Positions 6,952 through 14,850 of a stretch of 38,727 bases of DNA are shown in pieces. The translations under genes were made by a program, and so were the position numbers. Source of the stretch: SCUN01 sp964355365 (lineage in GTDB: Bacteria > Acidobacteriota > Vicinamibacteria > Vicinamibacterales > SCN-69-37); contig CAYHEX010000006.1 in assembly GCA_964355365.1 (NCBI GenBank), positions 1 through 38,727 of the forward strand. The letters are read 5' to 3'. Every line of letters begins with the position of its first letter. The first letter of the stretch is position 1. The notes beneath the pieces are model-generated. The model searched no databases. It saw only the letters and a program-made list of their open reading frames with translations, and was not told the origin of the DNA.

Positions 6952-8654
6952 ACCGCCGGGACTTTCTGGCGGGCCTCTGCGGCGCCGGTGCGGCCGCGGC
7001 GCTCACCCGCCCGTTGGGCGCCACAGCGGCTCCGCAATCTTCGCCGGCGTTGCCGATGCGATTCACTGACGTCACCGCCACCGCCGGCCTGCAGTTCCGC
7101 CACAACAGCGGCGCCTACGGCGGCAAATTGCTGCCGGAGACGCTCGGCTCGGGCTGCGCGTTTCTCGACTACGACGGCGACGGGTGGCAGGACATCCTTT
7201 TTGTGAACGGCATGGATTGGCCGGGCCACACGCGCCAGCGCTCAACGTTGAAGCTCTATCGCAACAACCGCGACGGCACGTTCACCGACGTGACCAAACG
7301 CGCCGGGCTCGACGTCGAGTTGTACGGGATGGGCGTGGCCGTGGGCGACATCAACAACAACGGCTTCCCCGATCTCTACATTACCTGTGTGGGCCAGAGC
7401 CGCCTCTTTCGCAACACCGGCCGGGGCACGTTCGTTGACGCCACGGTGGCGAGCGGACTCGGGCGGCGGACCGGATTCAGCACGTCGGCGGTGTGGTTCG
7501 ACTTCAATCGCGACGGTCTCCTGGATCTGTTCGTCTGCAACTACGTGAAGTGGTCACTCGACCGTGACGTGTTCTGCAGTCTCGACGGGAAGCAGAAGTC
7601 GTACTGCACGCCGGAGGCGTTTCGCGGCGACACCTGCTGGCTCTTTCGCAATCGCGGCGACGGCACGTTTGAGGATGTGACGGCGACCAGCGGCATTTTC
7701 GATTCGAGTTCGAAGTCGCTTGGCGTCACGGTGCTCGACGATGACCTGAACGGGTGGCCCGATTTGTTTGTGGCCAACGACACGCAGCCGAACAAGCTGT
7801 ATCGCAATCAGCGCAACGGCACATTCAAGGACATCGCGGTGGAAGCGGGCCTCGCCTTCAGCACGGACGGCAAGGCGCGCGCCGGGATGGGCGTTGACGC
7901 TGCGGACTTCGACAACGCGGGCGTCTCGGGTCTGGCCGTCACGAACTTCGACAACGAGATGATCGGGCTGTACCGGCGGCAGGCGGCCGGGCTCTACACC
8001 GACACGGCTGTGCGCTCCGGCGTCGGTCCGGCATCGCGCAACTCGCTCGGGTTCGGTTGTCTCTTTGCGGATGTCACGCTCGACGGGTGGCTCGATCTGA
8101 TCGTGGCCAACGGCCACATCGACGACACCGTTCGCAACATCCACGGCAACGTCGGCTACGCGCAACCACCACTGCTGCTGGCGAACGACGGTCGCGGGGG
8201 ATTCCGTGACATCGCGGGCGCGGTCGGCGGCGGGTTCGTCACGCCGAAAGTCGGCCGCGGTCTCGCCTGCGGCGATTTCGACCGCGACGGTGATGTCGAC
8301 ATCCTGATGACCACCAACGGCGGCCCCGCGGTGTTGTTTCGCAACGACCACACCGGCGGCCATCGCAGCATCGGGCTCCGGCTGACCGGCACCGTCTCGA
8401 ATCGTGACGCGATCGGCGCCTCGGTACGCGTCACCGCCGGTGGCGTGACGCAGTCGCGCACGGTCAAGAGCGGCTCAAGCTACCTGTCGCAGTCCGCCCT
8501 GCCCCTCACCTTCGGGCTCGGGCGCGCCGACCGGGTGGAACGGGTGGTGATCTACTGGCCGAGCGGACGCGCGGAGGACTTCACGAATCTCGCGGCCGGG
8601 CGCGGCTACGACTGCGTCGAGGGCAAAGGTCTCACGCCGCGCGACGGTTTCTGA
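6948..8654 (+). CDS. Tat-exported CRTAC1-type FG-GAP/VCBS protein with ASPIC/UnbV domain
   Basis: 568 residues. The N-terminus MNRRDFLAGLCGAGAAAAL is a clear twin-arginine (Tat) signal, unlike the Sec-type signals of the other family members in this window, implying export in folded form, perhaps with a bound metal or cofactor. Repeated VCBS/FG-GAP blades carry DxDxDG-like loops (DYDGDGWQDIL, DFNRDGLLDLF, DFDRDGDVDIL). The ASPIC/UnbV domain is at the end (SNRDAIGASVRV, SGSSYLSQS, VIYWPSGRAE). It overlaps the response regulator gene by 4 nt (ATGA). It has no UnbU-like membrane partner next to it. It ends one base before the convergent ABC operon, with no room for a terminator. Function is unknown. 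Confidence 0.9.
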   Translation: MNRRDFLAGLCGAGAAAALTRPLGATAAPQSSPALPMRFTDVTATAGLQFRHNSGAYGGKLLPETLGSGCAFLDYDGDGWQDILFVNGMDWPGHTRQRSTLKLYRNNRDGTFTDVTKRAGLDVELYGMGVAVGDINNNGFPDLYITCVGQSRLFRNTGRGTFVDATVASGLGRRTGFSTSAVWFDFNRDGLLDLFVCNYVKWSLDRDVFCSLDGKQKSYCTPEAFRGDTCWLFRNRGDGTFEDVTATSGIFDSSSKSLGVTVLDDDLNGWPDLFVANDTQPNKLYRNQRNGTFKDIAVEAGLAFSTDGKARAGMGVDAADFDNAGVSGLAVTNFDNEMIGLYRRQAAGLYTDTAVRSGVGPASRNSLGFGCLFADVTLDGWLDLIVANGHIDDTVRNIHGNVGYAQPPLLLANDGRGGFRDIAGAVGGGFVTPKVGRGLACGDFDRDGDVDILMTTNGGPAVLFRNDHTGGHRSIGLRLTGTVSNRDAIGASVRVTAGGVTQSRTVKSGSSYLSQSALPLTFGLGRADRVERVVIYWPSGRAEDFTNLAAGRGYDCVEGKGLTPRDGF

Positions 8655-8655
8655 T

Positions 8656-9684
8656 CTACTTCTTCACCGGCATCGTGATCTGCGCCGTCTGAATATTCGC
8701 CGGAATGAAACGCCGGTCAACGAGTCCCGTCACGTCCAGATGACGCTCGAGAATGCCGGCCTCCACGCCCATGTCCGCGATCTTCTGCATCTCCGTGTCG
8801 TCGGGCGTGAGCATGCGGTAACTGACACGATCCGGCGGTTGCATCAACACGTAGCGGATCAGCGCTTCGTCCTGCCGGAAGTACGGGGCGACGAGCGCGG
8901 CGGCTTCAGACCGATGGGTCTCGGCCCATTCGCCGCTCTCGGCAATCCCCCGCACCAGGTCCTTGACCACCGTCGGCCGTTCGGCGATCAGTCGGTCGGT
9001 GACGACGAGCACGCAGGAGATGAAGCGGGGCCAGATGTCTTTCGCGTGATACAGGACGCGCCCCGTGCCGTCGAGTTCCGCGCGCGCGGCATTAGGCTCG
9101 CCCACGAAATACGCGTCGATCGCTTTGCTGGCCATCGCGCCTGGCATGTCGGACGGCGGCATCTCGACGAACCGGATGTCGTCGGGATTCACGCCCTGGT
9201 CTTTCATCAGCTTGCGAATCACGAGGTTCTGGTTGCTGTACTTACTCGGGATCGCGAACACGCGGCCGCGCAAGTCGCGAAGGCTGGTGGCCGGTAGGTC
9301 GGCCCGCACCATCACGGTTGATCCATCGCGATGGCCGAGATAGGCGATCTTGACGCCAACGCCCTGCTCCATCATCTTCATCGCGAGCGGCGCGATCATG
9401 AAGGTGGCATCGAGGCGGCCGCTCTTCATCGTTTCCACCACGGTGGGGAAGTCGGTGAAGCGTTGCGAGTCGAAACGCGTCATCCGGCTGGTTTCCGACG
9501 CGTAGGCGGTGACCGGGCACGTGAGGTGGCACGTCACCGGGAGATACCCCACCTTCAGCGTCTCGCGCGCGTCGTCGGCGCCCGACGGGTCCCCGCGTTT
9601 CCACGGCTTCGCCCGCAACACGCCCAGGACCGCGACCAGCGCAACTGCGCCGATGCCCCATCGCACAAACGGAGATCGCATCAT
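8656..9684 (-). CDS. ABC transporter substrate-binding protein, NrtA/SsuA/ThiY-like (NMT1 family)
   Basis: 342 residues with an N-terminal membrane anchor or signal (about 10-24). The mature part begins with LKVGYLPVTCHLTCPVTAYA, the first strand and loop of the NMT1/SsuA periplasmic binding fold, and includes MKSGRLDATFMIAPLAMKM, typical of the family. The C52/C56 pair sits where the ligand pocket opens and may matter for substrate choice or metal/haem contact. It is the last gene of a permease-ATPase-binding protein operon; ATG follows the ATPase stop directly. Family substrates include nitrate, sulfonates, bicarbonate and thiamine-precursor pyrimidines; the substrate here cannot be assigned. 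ATG-ATG at the start leaves the first residue ambiguous. Confidence 0.82.
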   Translation of the reverse strand: MMRSPFVRWGIGAVALVAVLGVLRAKPWKRGDPSGADDARETLKVGYLPVTCHLTCPVTAYASETSRMTRFDSQRFTDFPTVVETMKSGRLDATFMIAPLAMKMMEQGVGVKIAYLGHRDGSTVMVRADLPATSLRDLRGRVFAIPSKYSNQNLVIRKLMKDQGVNPDDIRFVEMPPSDMPGAMASKAIDAYFVGEPNAARAELDGTGRVLYHAKDIWPRFISCVLVVTDRLIAERPTVVKDLVRGIAESGEWAETHRSEAAALVAPYFRQDEALIRYVLMQPPDRVSYRMLTPDDTEMQKIADMGVEAGILERHLDVTGLVDRRFIPANIQTAQITMPVKK

Positions 9685-10485
9685 CTACTTCTGCTCCATG
9701 ACGGCTGCTTCTGCTTCGCGGTCGGCCGTGGCATCGGCCGGCTCGGTGTCCTGTTCGAGTCCCAATGTCGTCAAGATCCGATGGACCGCATGCACGACGG
9801 CCGGGTGCGTCAAATCGCGCGGTCGCGGCACATCGAGCGTGACTTCGTCGCGAATTCTTGCCGGACGTTCCGACAGCACGAGCACGCGGTCGGCCAGTTG
9901 CGCCGCCTCCTCGATATCGTGCGTGACGAGCACCACGGTGCGCGGCTGTTCGCGCAACAAGCGCGCGAGTTCTCCCCGCATCTTGAGGCGACTGAGATAG
10001 TCGAGCGACGAGAACGGCTCGTCGAGGAGGAGCAGGTCGGTGTCACCACCGAGGGCGCGCGCCAGTTCCACGCGCTGGCGCATGCCGCCGGACAACTGAT
10101 GCGGGTAATGACGTGCGAACGCCTGCAGTCCGATCAGGTCGAGCAGTGCCTGCCCGCGGCGGCGACGCTCAGCATCGTCGCCGAGGTGCCGGAGCCCGAG
10201 GTGAATGTTTTCGCCGACCGTGAGCCACGGAAACAGCCCGTCCTGCTGAAACACCATCCGCAGACGCGCCGGCCGGTCCACGCGGCCCGACGTCGGCTGC
10301 ATCCAACCGGAGCACAAGCTGAGCAGCGTGGTCTTTCCGCAGCCGGACGGGCCGACCAGCGCGACGAATTCGCCGTGACGCACCTCGAGACTGAGTTCGT
10401 TCAGGACGTCGACCACGCCGAACCGGTGGCCGACACGATCGAAGCGTAACAGCGGCTGGGCGCTCGCGCGCGCGGTGGGGCTCAT
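9685..10485 (-). CDS. ABC transporter ATP-binding protein, NrtD/SsuB-like
   Basis: 266 residues. Walker A GPSGCGKTT, Q-loop VFQQDGLFPWLTV, signature LSGGMRQRVELARAL, Walker B LLLLDEPFSSLD and H-loop VTHDIEEA are all intact. The spacing and the FPWLTV stretch fit the nitrate/sulfonate/taurine importer subfamily. The ATG at 10485 overlaps the permease stop (ATGA); the longer open frame to 10680 is antisense-like filler inside the permease gene. It energises the importer formed with the flanking permease and binding-protein genes. Confidence 0.93.
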   Translation of the reverse strand: MSPTARASAQPLLRFDRVGHRFGVVDVLNELSLEVRHGEFVALVGPSGCGKTTLLSLCSGWMQPTSGRVDRPARLRMVFQQDGLFPWLTVGENIHLGLRHLGDDAERRRRGQALLDLIGLQAFARHYPHQLSGGMRQRVELARALGGDTDLLLLDEPFSSLDYLSRLKMRGELARLLREQPRTVVLVTHDIEEAAQLADRVLVLSERPARIRDEVTLDVPRPRDLTHPAVVHAVHRILTTLGLEQDTEPADATADREAEAAVMEQK

Positions 10486-11240
10486 CGCTCGTAGCCCCAG
10501 CGCACGCTCGGGATCCGGGTGAGTTGCACGAGCAGGCGATCGAGCAGCACCCCGAGCAGACCGATCACGATCATGGCCGCGGCGAGCAGATCGATGCGCA
10601 ACCCGTTGCGCGCGTCCCAGACGGCGAACCCGAGTCCGTCCCGGCCGGCAATCATCTCGGCGGCCACAACCACGAGCCACGAGAGACCGGCGGCCACACG
10701 CAGGGCGGTGATGACTTGCGGCGCGATGGCGGGCAGCGTGACCTCTTTCAGGAGACGCGGACCGGAGAGACCGAGATCACTGGCGACGCGGAAGTACACG
10801 CTGGGAATGCCGGCGACCGCCGCCGTCGTGGAGAGCACGATCGGAAAGAAACTCGCCATGAAGATCAGGAAGATCGCGGGCGGATCACCGATGCCGAGCC
10901 ACAAGATGGCGAACGGAATCCACGCCAGGGGCGAGAGGCTACGGAAGAAGTTGATCAGCGGCAGGAACGCCGCGCGCGCTCGGGACGAGTGTCCGAGCAG
11001 CAACCCCGCGGGCACACCCAACGCTGCGGACAGCAAGAAACCGAGCAATACGCGAAACAGCGACGCGACGGCGTCGTCAAAGAGACGCCCGGTCCATACC
11101 TCGTGCGCGAGTCCGGCGGCCACGGCGGTCGGCCGCGGGAAGAGCGAGTCGGGAAACAGGTGCAGTGATGCCAGCGCGGCCCAGAGGCCGACGAGCACTG
11201 CCGGACCGGCCAGTCCGATCGCAGAAACACGAATCCGCAT
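10482..11240 (-). CDS. ABC transporter permease, NrtB/SsuC-like
   Basis: 252 residues with about six membrane segments of the BPD_transp_1 family. The coupling-loop EAA-like motif is seen in the stretch DLGLSGPRLLKEVTLPAIAP (about residue 170-190), and FRSLSPLAWIPFAILWLGIG is typical of SsuC/NrtB/TauC proteins. It is the first gene of the minus operon, and its start is 61 bp from the divergent cytochrome gene. A possible -10 (CATACT, plus-strand positions 11251-11256) lies 10 nt upstream of the ATG. Confidence 0.9.
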   Translation of the reverse strand: MRIRVSAIGLAGPAVLVGLWAALASLHLFPDSLFPRPTAVAAGLAHEVWTGRLFDDAVASLFRVLLGFLLSAALGVPAGLLLGHSSRARAAFLPLINFFRSLSPLAWIPFAILWLGIGDPPAIFLIFMASFFPIVLSTTAAVAGIPSVYFRVASDLGLSGPRLLKEVTLPAIAPQVITALRVAAGLSWLVVVAAEMIAGRDGLGFAVWDARNGLRIDLLAAAMIVIGLLGVLLDRLLVQLTRIPSVRWGYER

Positions 11241-11250
11241 GGAGGCGATC

Positions 11251-11256
11251 AGTATG
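11251..11256 (-). promoter_or_regulatory. possible -10 box (CATACT) for the ABC importer operon
   Basis: CATACT on the minus strand ends 10 nt before the ATG at 11240, inside the 61-bp gap shared with the divergent cytochrome gene. GGAGGC-like sequence (GCCTCC on the coding strand) does not form a ribosome-binding site, so a very short leader is plausible. No -35 is evident. Confidence 0.3.
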
Positions 11257-11289
11257 CCATGGAGAAACAGGCCACCGGAGTGTTGGTGC

Positions 11290-11295
11290 TAGGAT
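11290..11295 (+). promoter_or_regulatory. -10 box (TAGGAT) six bases before the cytochrome start
   Basis: TAGGAT is followed by exactly six bases and the GTG at 11302, so the start codon would be at or next to +1 (leaderless mRNA). The TAG of this box is in frame with the gene, which rules out any earlier start. Confidence 0.5.
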
Positions 11296-11301
11296 CTCGG
11301 C

Positions 11302-12504
11302 GTGCCGTGGAAACTCCGGATCGTCGCGTTCGCGATCGCCCTGTCAACCAGCATCGGATGGGCGTCCGCGCGGGACTCGCAGATGCCGCCGCAGGCGCCG
11401 CCTGCGACGCCGAATCCTGCCATTCCGCCTGGGAGTTACGTCGGCGATCAATCGTGCGCAGCGTGCCACAACGACAAGACGAGCACGTTCGCGCGCACCG
11501 CGCATCGGCAGACATCCGCGGCGCCGTCGCGAGACACGATTCTCGGGAAGTTCGACGGCCCTGAGGCCGTGATGAAGACCGCGAACTCTGGCCTGGTGTT
11601 CAGGATGGAGTCGCGGAACAACGGCTTCTATCAGACGGCGATCCGGGGCGTCCCGCCGAGCACCACATCACAGTCGGCGCGCATCGACTTGGTGACGGGG
11701 TCCGGACGCAAGGGCAAGACCTTCTTCACGTGGAACGGCAACGCGCTCGCAGAGTTGCCGGTGTCGTTCTGGGTCACTCCTGGGCATTGGATCAACAGTC
11801 CCGGTTACCGCGACGGCACGGCTGAATTCAATAACGCTGTCACGCCCCGTTGCCTGGAGTGTCACGCTACGTACTTTGAAGTGATTGCGTCGCCGAATCG
11901 GTACAACACGACGAATTTCGTGCTCGGCATCACGTGCGAGAAGTGTCACGGTCCGGGACGGGACCACGTGACGCGCCACACACCCAGGCCTGGACGACAG
12001 GTTCGCGAGGGCGGCATCGTCAACACGGGGTCGCTGTCGCGCGACCGACAGATGGACCTCTGCGCGACGTGCCACGGCGGGCCGGGCGTGACACCACGGG
12101 GCCAGTCCTTCACGTATCGGCCCGGCGACGTCCTGAGCACGCATTTCATCATCGCCCCGACTCCGAGCGTCGCCGCGATCAGGCCCGAAGTGCACGGCAA
12201 TCAGGTCGCCTTGCTCAAGGGCAGCCGCTGCTACCAGGCGTCCGAGATGACCTGCTCCACGTGCCACGATGTGCACACGACGGAGCGCAACATCGTCTCC
12301 ATGTCGGACCGCTGCCTGACGTGCCACAAACTGGAATCGTGCGGGCTGTTTCCGAAGTCGGGACGCAAACTGGCCGGCCAGTGCGTCGAGTGCCACATGC
12401 CCAACGAGACATCGAACCGGGTGAGCATCACCACCGGCGGCGCAACGCTCCAGCCGAAATTCCGCAATCACTTGATCAAGGTTTATCCCCAGGCGCCGCG
12501 CTAA
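11302..12504 (+). CDS. secreted heptahaem cytochrome c (cytochrome c554-like)
   Basis: 400 residues with a signal peptide (about 1-23). Seven CxxCH haem c sites are seen: C52-H56, C184-H188, C212-H216, C254-H258, C318-H322, C338-H342 and C361-H365. The arrangement, with one haem before a ~125-residue beta-rich insertion and clustered pairs after it, resembles cytochrome c554/multihaem proteins of respiratory electron transfer. It should lie in the periplasm or on the outer membrane. It is divergent from the ABC importer and 40 bp upstream of the six-gene operon in the same direction. An in-frame stop inside the -10 box fixes the GTG start. A role as electron carrier for the downstream UnbV/UnbU module is inference from position only. 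Confidence 0.9.
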   Translation: MPWKLRIVAFAIALSTSIGWASARDSQMPPQAPPATPNPAIPPGSYVGDQSCAACHNDKTSTFARTAHRQTSAAPSRDTILGKFDGPEAVMKTANSGLVFRMESRNNGFYQTAIRGVPPSTTSQSARIDLVTGSGRKGKTFFTWNGNALAELPVSFWVTPGHWINSPGYRDGTAEFNNAVTPRCLECHATYFEVIASPNRYNTTNFVLGITCEKCHGPGRDHVTRHTPRPGRQVREGGIVNTGSLSRDRQMDLCATCHGGPGVTPRGQSFTYRPGDVLSTHFIIAPTPSVAAIRPEVHGNQVALLKGSRCYQASEMTCSTCHDVHTTERNIVSMSDRCLTCHKLESCGLFPKSGRKLAGQCVECHMPNETSNRVSITTGGATLQPKFRNHLIKVYPQAPR

Positions 12505-12506
12505 CA

Positions 12507-12528
12507 GCGCGCCTCTCCACGGGCGCGC
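12507..12528 (+). terminator. GC hairpin between the cytochrome gene and the AsnB-like operon
   Basis: A 7-bp perfect stem GCGCGCC / GGCGCGC with an 8-base loop begins 3 nt after the cytochrome stop codon. There is no T-run, so it may be a weak or Rho-assisted terminator, or an RNA-stabilising element. It overlaps the expected -35 region of the next promoter. Confidence 0.35.
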
Positions 12529-12532
12529 CTGC

Positions 12533-12538
12533 TAGAAT
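12533..12538 (+). promoter_or_regulatory. -10 box (TAGAAT) six bases before the AsnB-like start
   Basis: TAGAAT, six bases, then ATG at 12545: spacing expected for a leaderless mRNA. The TAG is in frame with the gene, which fixes the start. No -35 consensus is seen 17 bases upstream (the hairpin lies there), so the promoter could depend on an activator or alternative sigma factor (inference). Confidence 0.5.
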
Positions 12539-12544
12539 CGCCGG

Positions 12545-13876
12545 ATGGCATCGCGCTATATCGAACGCGTGGTTGATCTGCTCGATCCGGGCGTCAACGA
12601 CATCCTGAACATGTCCGTCGACGAGGCGCGTCAGCGTGTGATGGCGGGCGATCCTGCGGAGGTGCGCGGCATCGAAGGGTCCTTCGCCATTCTGGCCAAA
12701 GACGGCATCACGGTGCGGCTCGCGCGTTCCATGGATCGGCCAATGCGGTACTTCCTCGCCAAGCGTCAGGCGGGTCCAGCGTTGTTTGTCGCCGATCGCA
12801 TCGACACGCTCTATCGCGCGCTCGTGGTCGAGGGCCTCGATGGTCAGTTCCATCCGAGTTACACGCGCATGGTGCCGGCGCATCACGTCGTGGAGTTGCA
12901 GTTGGTGGGATGCCCGGATCCGGATCCGACCTACACGCGATTCTTCACGCCCGCCCGCGACGTGCTCCCGGCAGACCTCGACCAGATCGGCCGCCACTAC
13001 ATCGGCGCGCTCACGAACGAAACGTCGCAGTGGCTTCGCGCGATCGACGCACGCGCCCCGGGTGCACCGATCGGCGTTTGCTTCTCGGGCGGCATCGACA
13101 GCGGCGCGGTGTTTCTGACGATGTACCACGCGATGCTGCGGTTGGGCATGGCGCCGACGCGTCTGAAGGCGTTTGTGCTGAATCTCGGCGACGGCCCCGA
13201 TGTTGATCAGGCGCGGGAGTTCCTCGCGCGGCTTGGCCTGTCGATCTTCTTGGAGGAGATCGACGCCGCGCCGCAGGACCTCGATCTGGCGACCACACTC
13301 AGCGTGATCGAGGATTACAAACCGCTCGATGTCGAGTGCGCGGCGATGGGGCTGCTGCTCTGCCGCGGCATTCGCGCGCGGTATCCCGAGTGGCGGCATC
13401 TGGCGGACGGCGACGGCGGCGACGAGAACCTCAAGGACTATCCGATCGAAGAGAATCCCGAGCTCACGATTCGCAGCGTCGTGGACAACCTGATGCTCTA
13501 TCAAGAGGGATGGGGCGTCGGCAAGATCAAGCACTCGCTGACGTACAGCGGCGGACTGAGCCGCGGCTACGTGCGCACCTACGCACCGTTGCAGCACTAC
13601 GGCTTTGCCGGCTTCAGCCCGTTTACGCGGCCGAGCGTCATGGAAGCGGCCGAAGGCATTCCCTTCGCGGCGCTGACCGGGTACGACGTGCCGACGTTGT
13701 ACGCGCTCAAAGGCGAGATCATCCGCCGCGGCATCAAGGCCGTCACCGATTTCGACATGCCGGTGTTTCCGAAACGACGCTTTCAGCACGGCGCCGTGCC
13801 CGTCGACACGTTGCACGCGCATTTGGCCGGCAACGAAACGGACTATCGACGGAGTTTCCTGGCCACGTACGAGTGA
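12545..13876 (+). CDS. asparagine-synthetase-like ATP-dependent amide ligase lacking the glutaminase nucleophile
   Basis: 443 residues. The C-terminal synthetase domain has the PP-loop VCFSGGIDSGAVF (SGGIDS at 181-186) and a second nucleotide-pocket motif ADGDGGDENL (about 287-296). The N-terminal ~120 residues keep the outline of a class II glutaminase (GIEGSFAIL, FVADRIDTLYRAL) but begin MASR with no Cys2. An in-frame TAG at 12533 excludes a longer form with a cysteine. The enzyme should adenylate a carboxylate but not release ammonia from glutamine, as in beta-lactam synthetase and lasso-peptide cyclases (family knowledge). The amine may be a protein, peptide or small molecule. First gene of the six-gene coupled operon; its stop overlaps the radical SAM start (GTGA). 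Confidence 0.85.
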   Translation: MASRYIERVVDLLDPGVNDILNMSVDEARQRVMAGDPAEVRGIEGSFAILAKDGITVRLARSMDRPMRYFLAKRQAGPALFVADRIDTLYRALVVEGLDGQFHPSYTRMVPAHHVVELQLVGCPDPDPTYTRFFTPARDVLPADLDQIGRHYIGALTNETSQWLRAIDARAPGAPIGVCFSGGIDSGAVFLTMYHAMLRLGMAPTRLKAFVLNLGDGPDVDQAREFLARLGLSIFLEEIDAAPQDLDLATTLSVIEDYKPLDVECAAMGLLLCRGIRARYPEWRHLADGDGGDENLKDYPIEENPELTIRSVVDNLMLYQEGWGVGKIKHSLTYSGGLSRGYVRTYAPLQHYGFAGFSPFTRPSVMEAAEGIPFAALTGYDVPTLYALKGEIIRRGIKAVTDFDMPVFPKRRFQHGAVPVDTLHAHLAGNETDYRRSFLATYE

Positions 13877-14850
13877 TCGTGGCCTACCCTCCGGATGCTG
13901 CCGGTCGCGATCGGTTTGTACTCGACCGGCGCGGCGGACGCGAGGCTCACGATCCGCTCCGCCACCAAGGATGCGTCGTTGAGCGCGAACCCGCGGCGAG
14001 CAGAGTCCTCGTGGACGTCGCCACCATCTTCCTCACCGGACGGGAGTGTCCGTGGCGGTGCCTGATGTGCGATCTCTGGCGGCAGACGATCGAGACGGAC
14101 ACGCCATCGGGCGCGATCGCTGCGCAGATCACTGACGCGGTCCGGTCGCTGCGGGACCGCGAGGCCGTTCCCGCGCACGTGAAGCTCTACAACGCCGGCA
14201 GCTTCTTCGATCCGCGCGCGGTGCCGCCCAACGACTACAGAGAGATTGCGGAGACGCTGGCGCCGTTTCGACACGTGATCGTCGAATCGCACCCGGCGCT
14301 GATCGGCGCGCGGGTCGATGCGTTTCAGCAGGCGCTCGCGGGCGCCTCTCTGGAAGTGGCGATGGGGTTGGAGACCGCTCACCCCGGCGCGCTCGATCGA
14401 CTCAACAAGAAGATGACGGTCGATGACTTCCGGCGCGCCGCCGACACACTCTCCTCGCGCGGGATTGCGCTGCGGGTGTTTCTGCTGGTGGGGCCGCCGT
14501 TCATCGCCGCCGACGCGCAGGCCGAGTGGCTCGAGCGCTCGGTCGACACCGCATTCGACTGCGGCGCCACCGCGGTGTCATTGATTCCAACGCGCGCGGG
14601 CAACGGCGCGCTCGACGCATTGAGCGGAACCGATACATTTCGGGAGCCGAGCATCCACGACCTCGAGCGCGCGTTCGAGGCCGCCGTGTTGAAATCGCGC
14701 GGCCGCGTCTTCGCCGACCTCTGGGACGTGGACCGATTCTCGCGCTGCCCGGCCTGCGCTGGCGCGCGCCGCGATCGCCTCAACGAGATGAACCTCACGC
14801 AACGCGTGACGCCGCGCGTGTCCTGCGTGCACTGCGGTGGCCCGACATGA
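13873..14850 (+). CDS. radical SAM enzyme resembling archaeosine synthase RaSEA (TIGR01210-like)
   Basis: 325 residues from a GTG that overlaps the previous stop by 4 nt (GTGA); the longer frame back to 13336 lies inside the AsnB-like gene. The radical SAM cluster motif is CPWRCLMC (C59, C63, C66). The order KLYNAGSFFDPRAVPP, VIVESHPALI, VAMGLETAHP, FLLVGPPF matches, from memory, the RaSEA/TIGR01210 family (KIFTSGSFLD.., VVESRPE, GLET, LLKPPF). Two C-terminal CxxC pairs (C292/C295 and C318/C321) look like a zinc ribbon. RaSEA cleaves a lysine adduct of a 7-deazaguanine in archaeal tRNA; archaeosine is not expected in bacteria, so the substrate here probably differs. The partner genes suggest action on a product of the AsnB-like ligase (inference). 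Confidence 0.75.
   Translation: MIVAYPPDAAGRDRFVLDRRGGREAHDPLRHQGCVVEREPAASRVLVDVATIFLTGRECPWRCLMCDLWRQTIETDTPSGAIAAQITDAVRSLRDREAVPAHVKLYNAGSFFDPRAVPPNDYREIAETLAPFRHVIVESHPALIGARVDAFQQALAGASLEVAMGLETAHPGALDRLNKKMTVDDFRRAADTLSSRGIALRVFLLVGPPFIAADAQAEWLERSVDTAFDCGATAVSLIPTRAGNGALDALSGTDTFREPSIHDLERAFEAAVLKSRGRVFADLWDVDRFSRCPACAGARRDRLNEMNLTQRVTPRVSCVHCGGPT

Noticed and set aside
12476..13822. A 448-codon open frame on the minus strand opposite the AsnB-like gene
   Set aside because: The plus strand has an intact SGGIDS ligase with a defined start; the minus translation has no recognisable motif.
12545..13876. Lasso-peptide cluster
   Set aside because: The AsnB-like enzyme resembles lasso cyclases, but no precursor peptide, RRE/B1 protein or transglutaminase-like B2 protease was found nearby.
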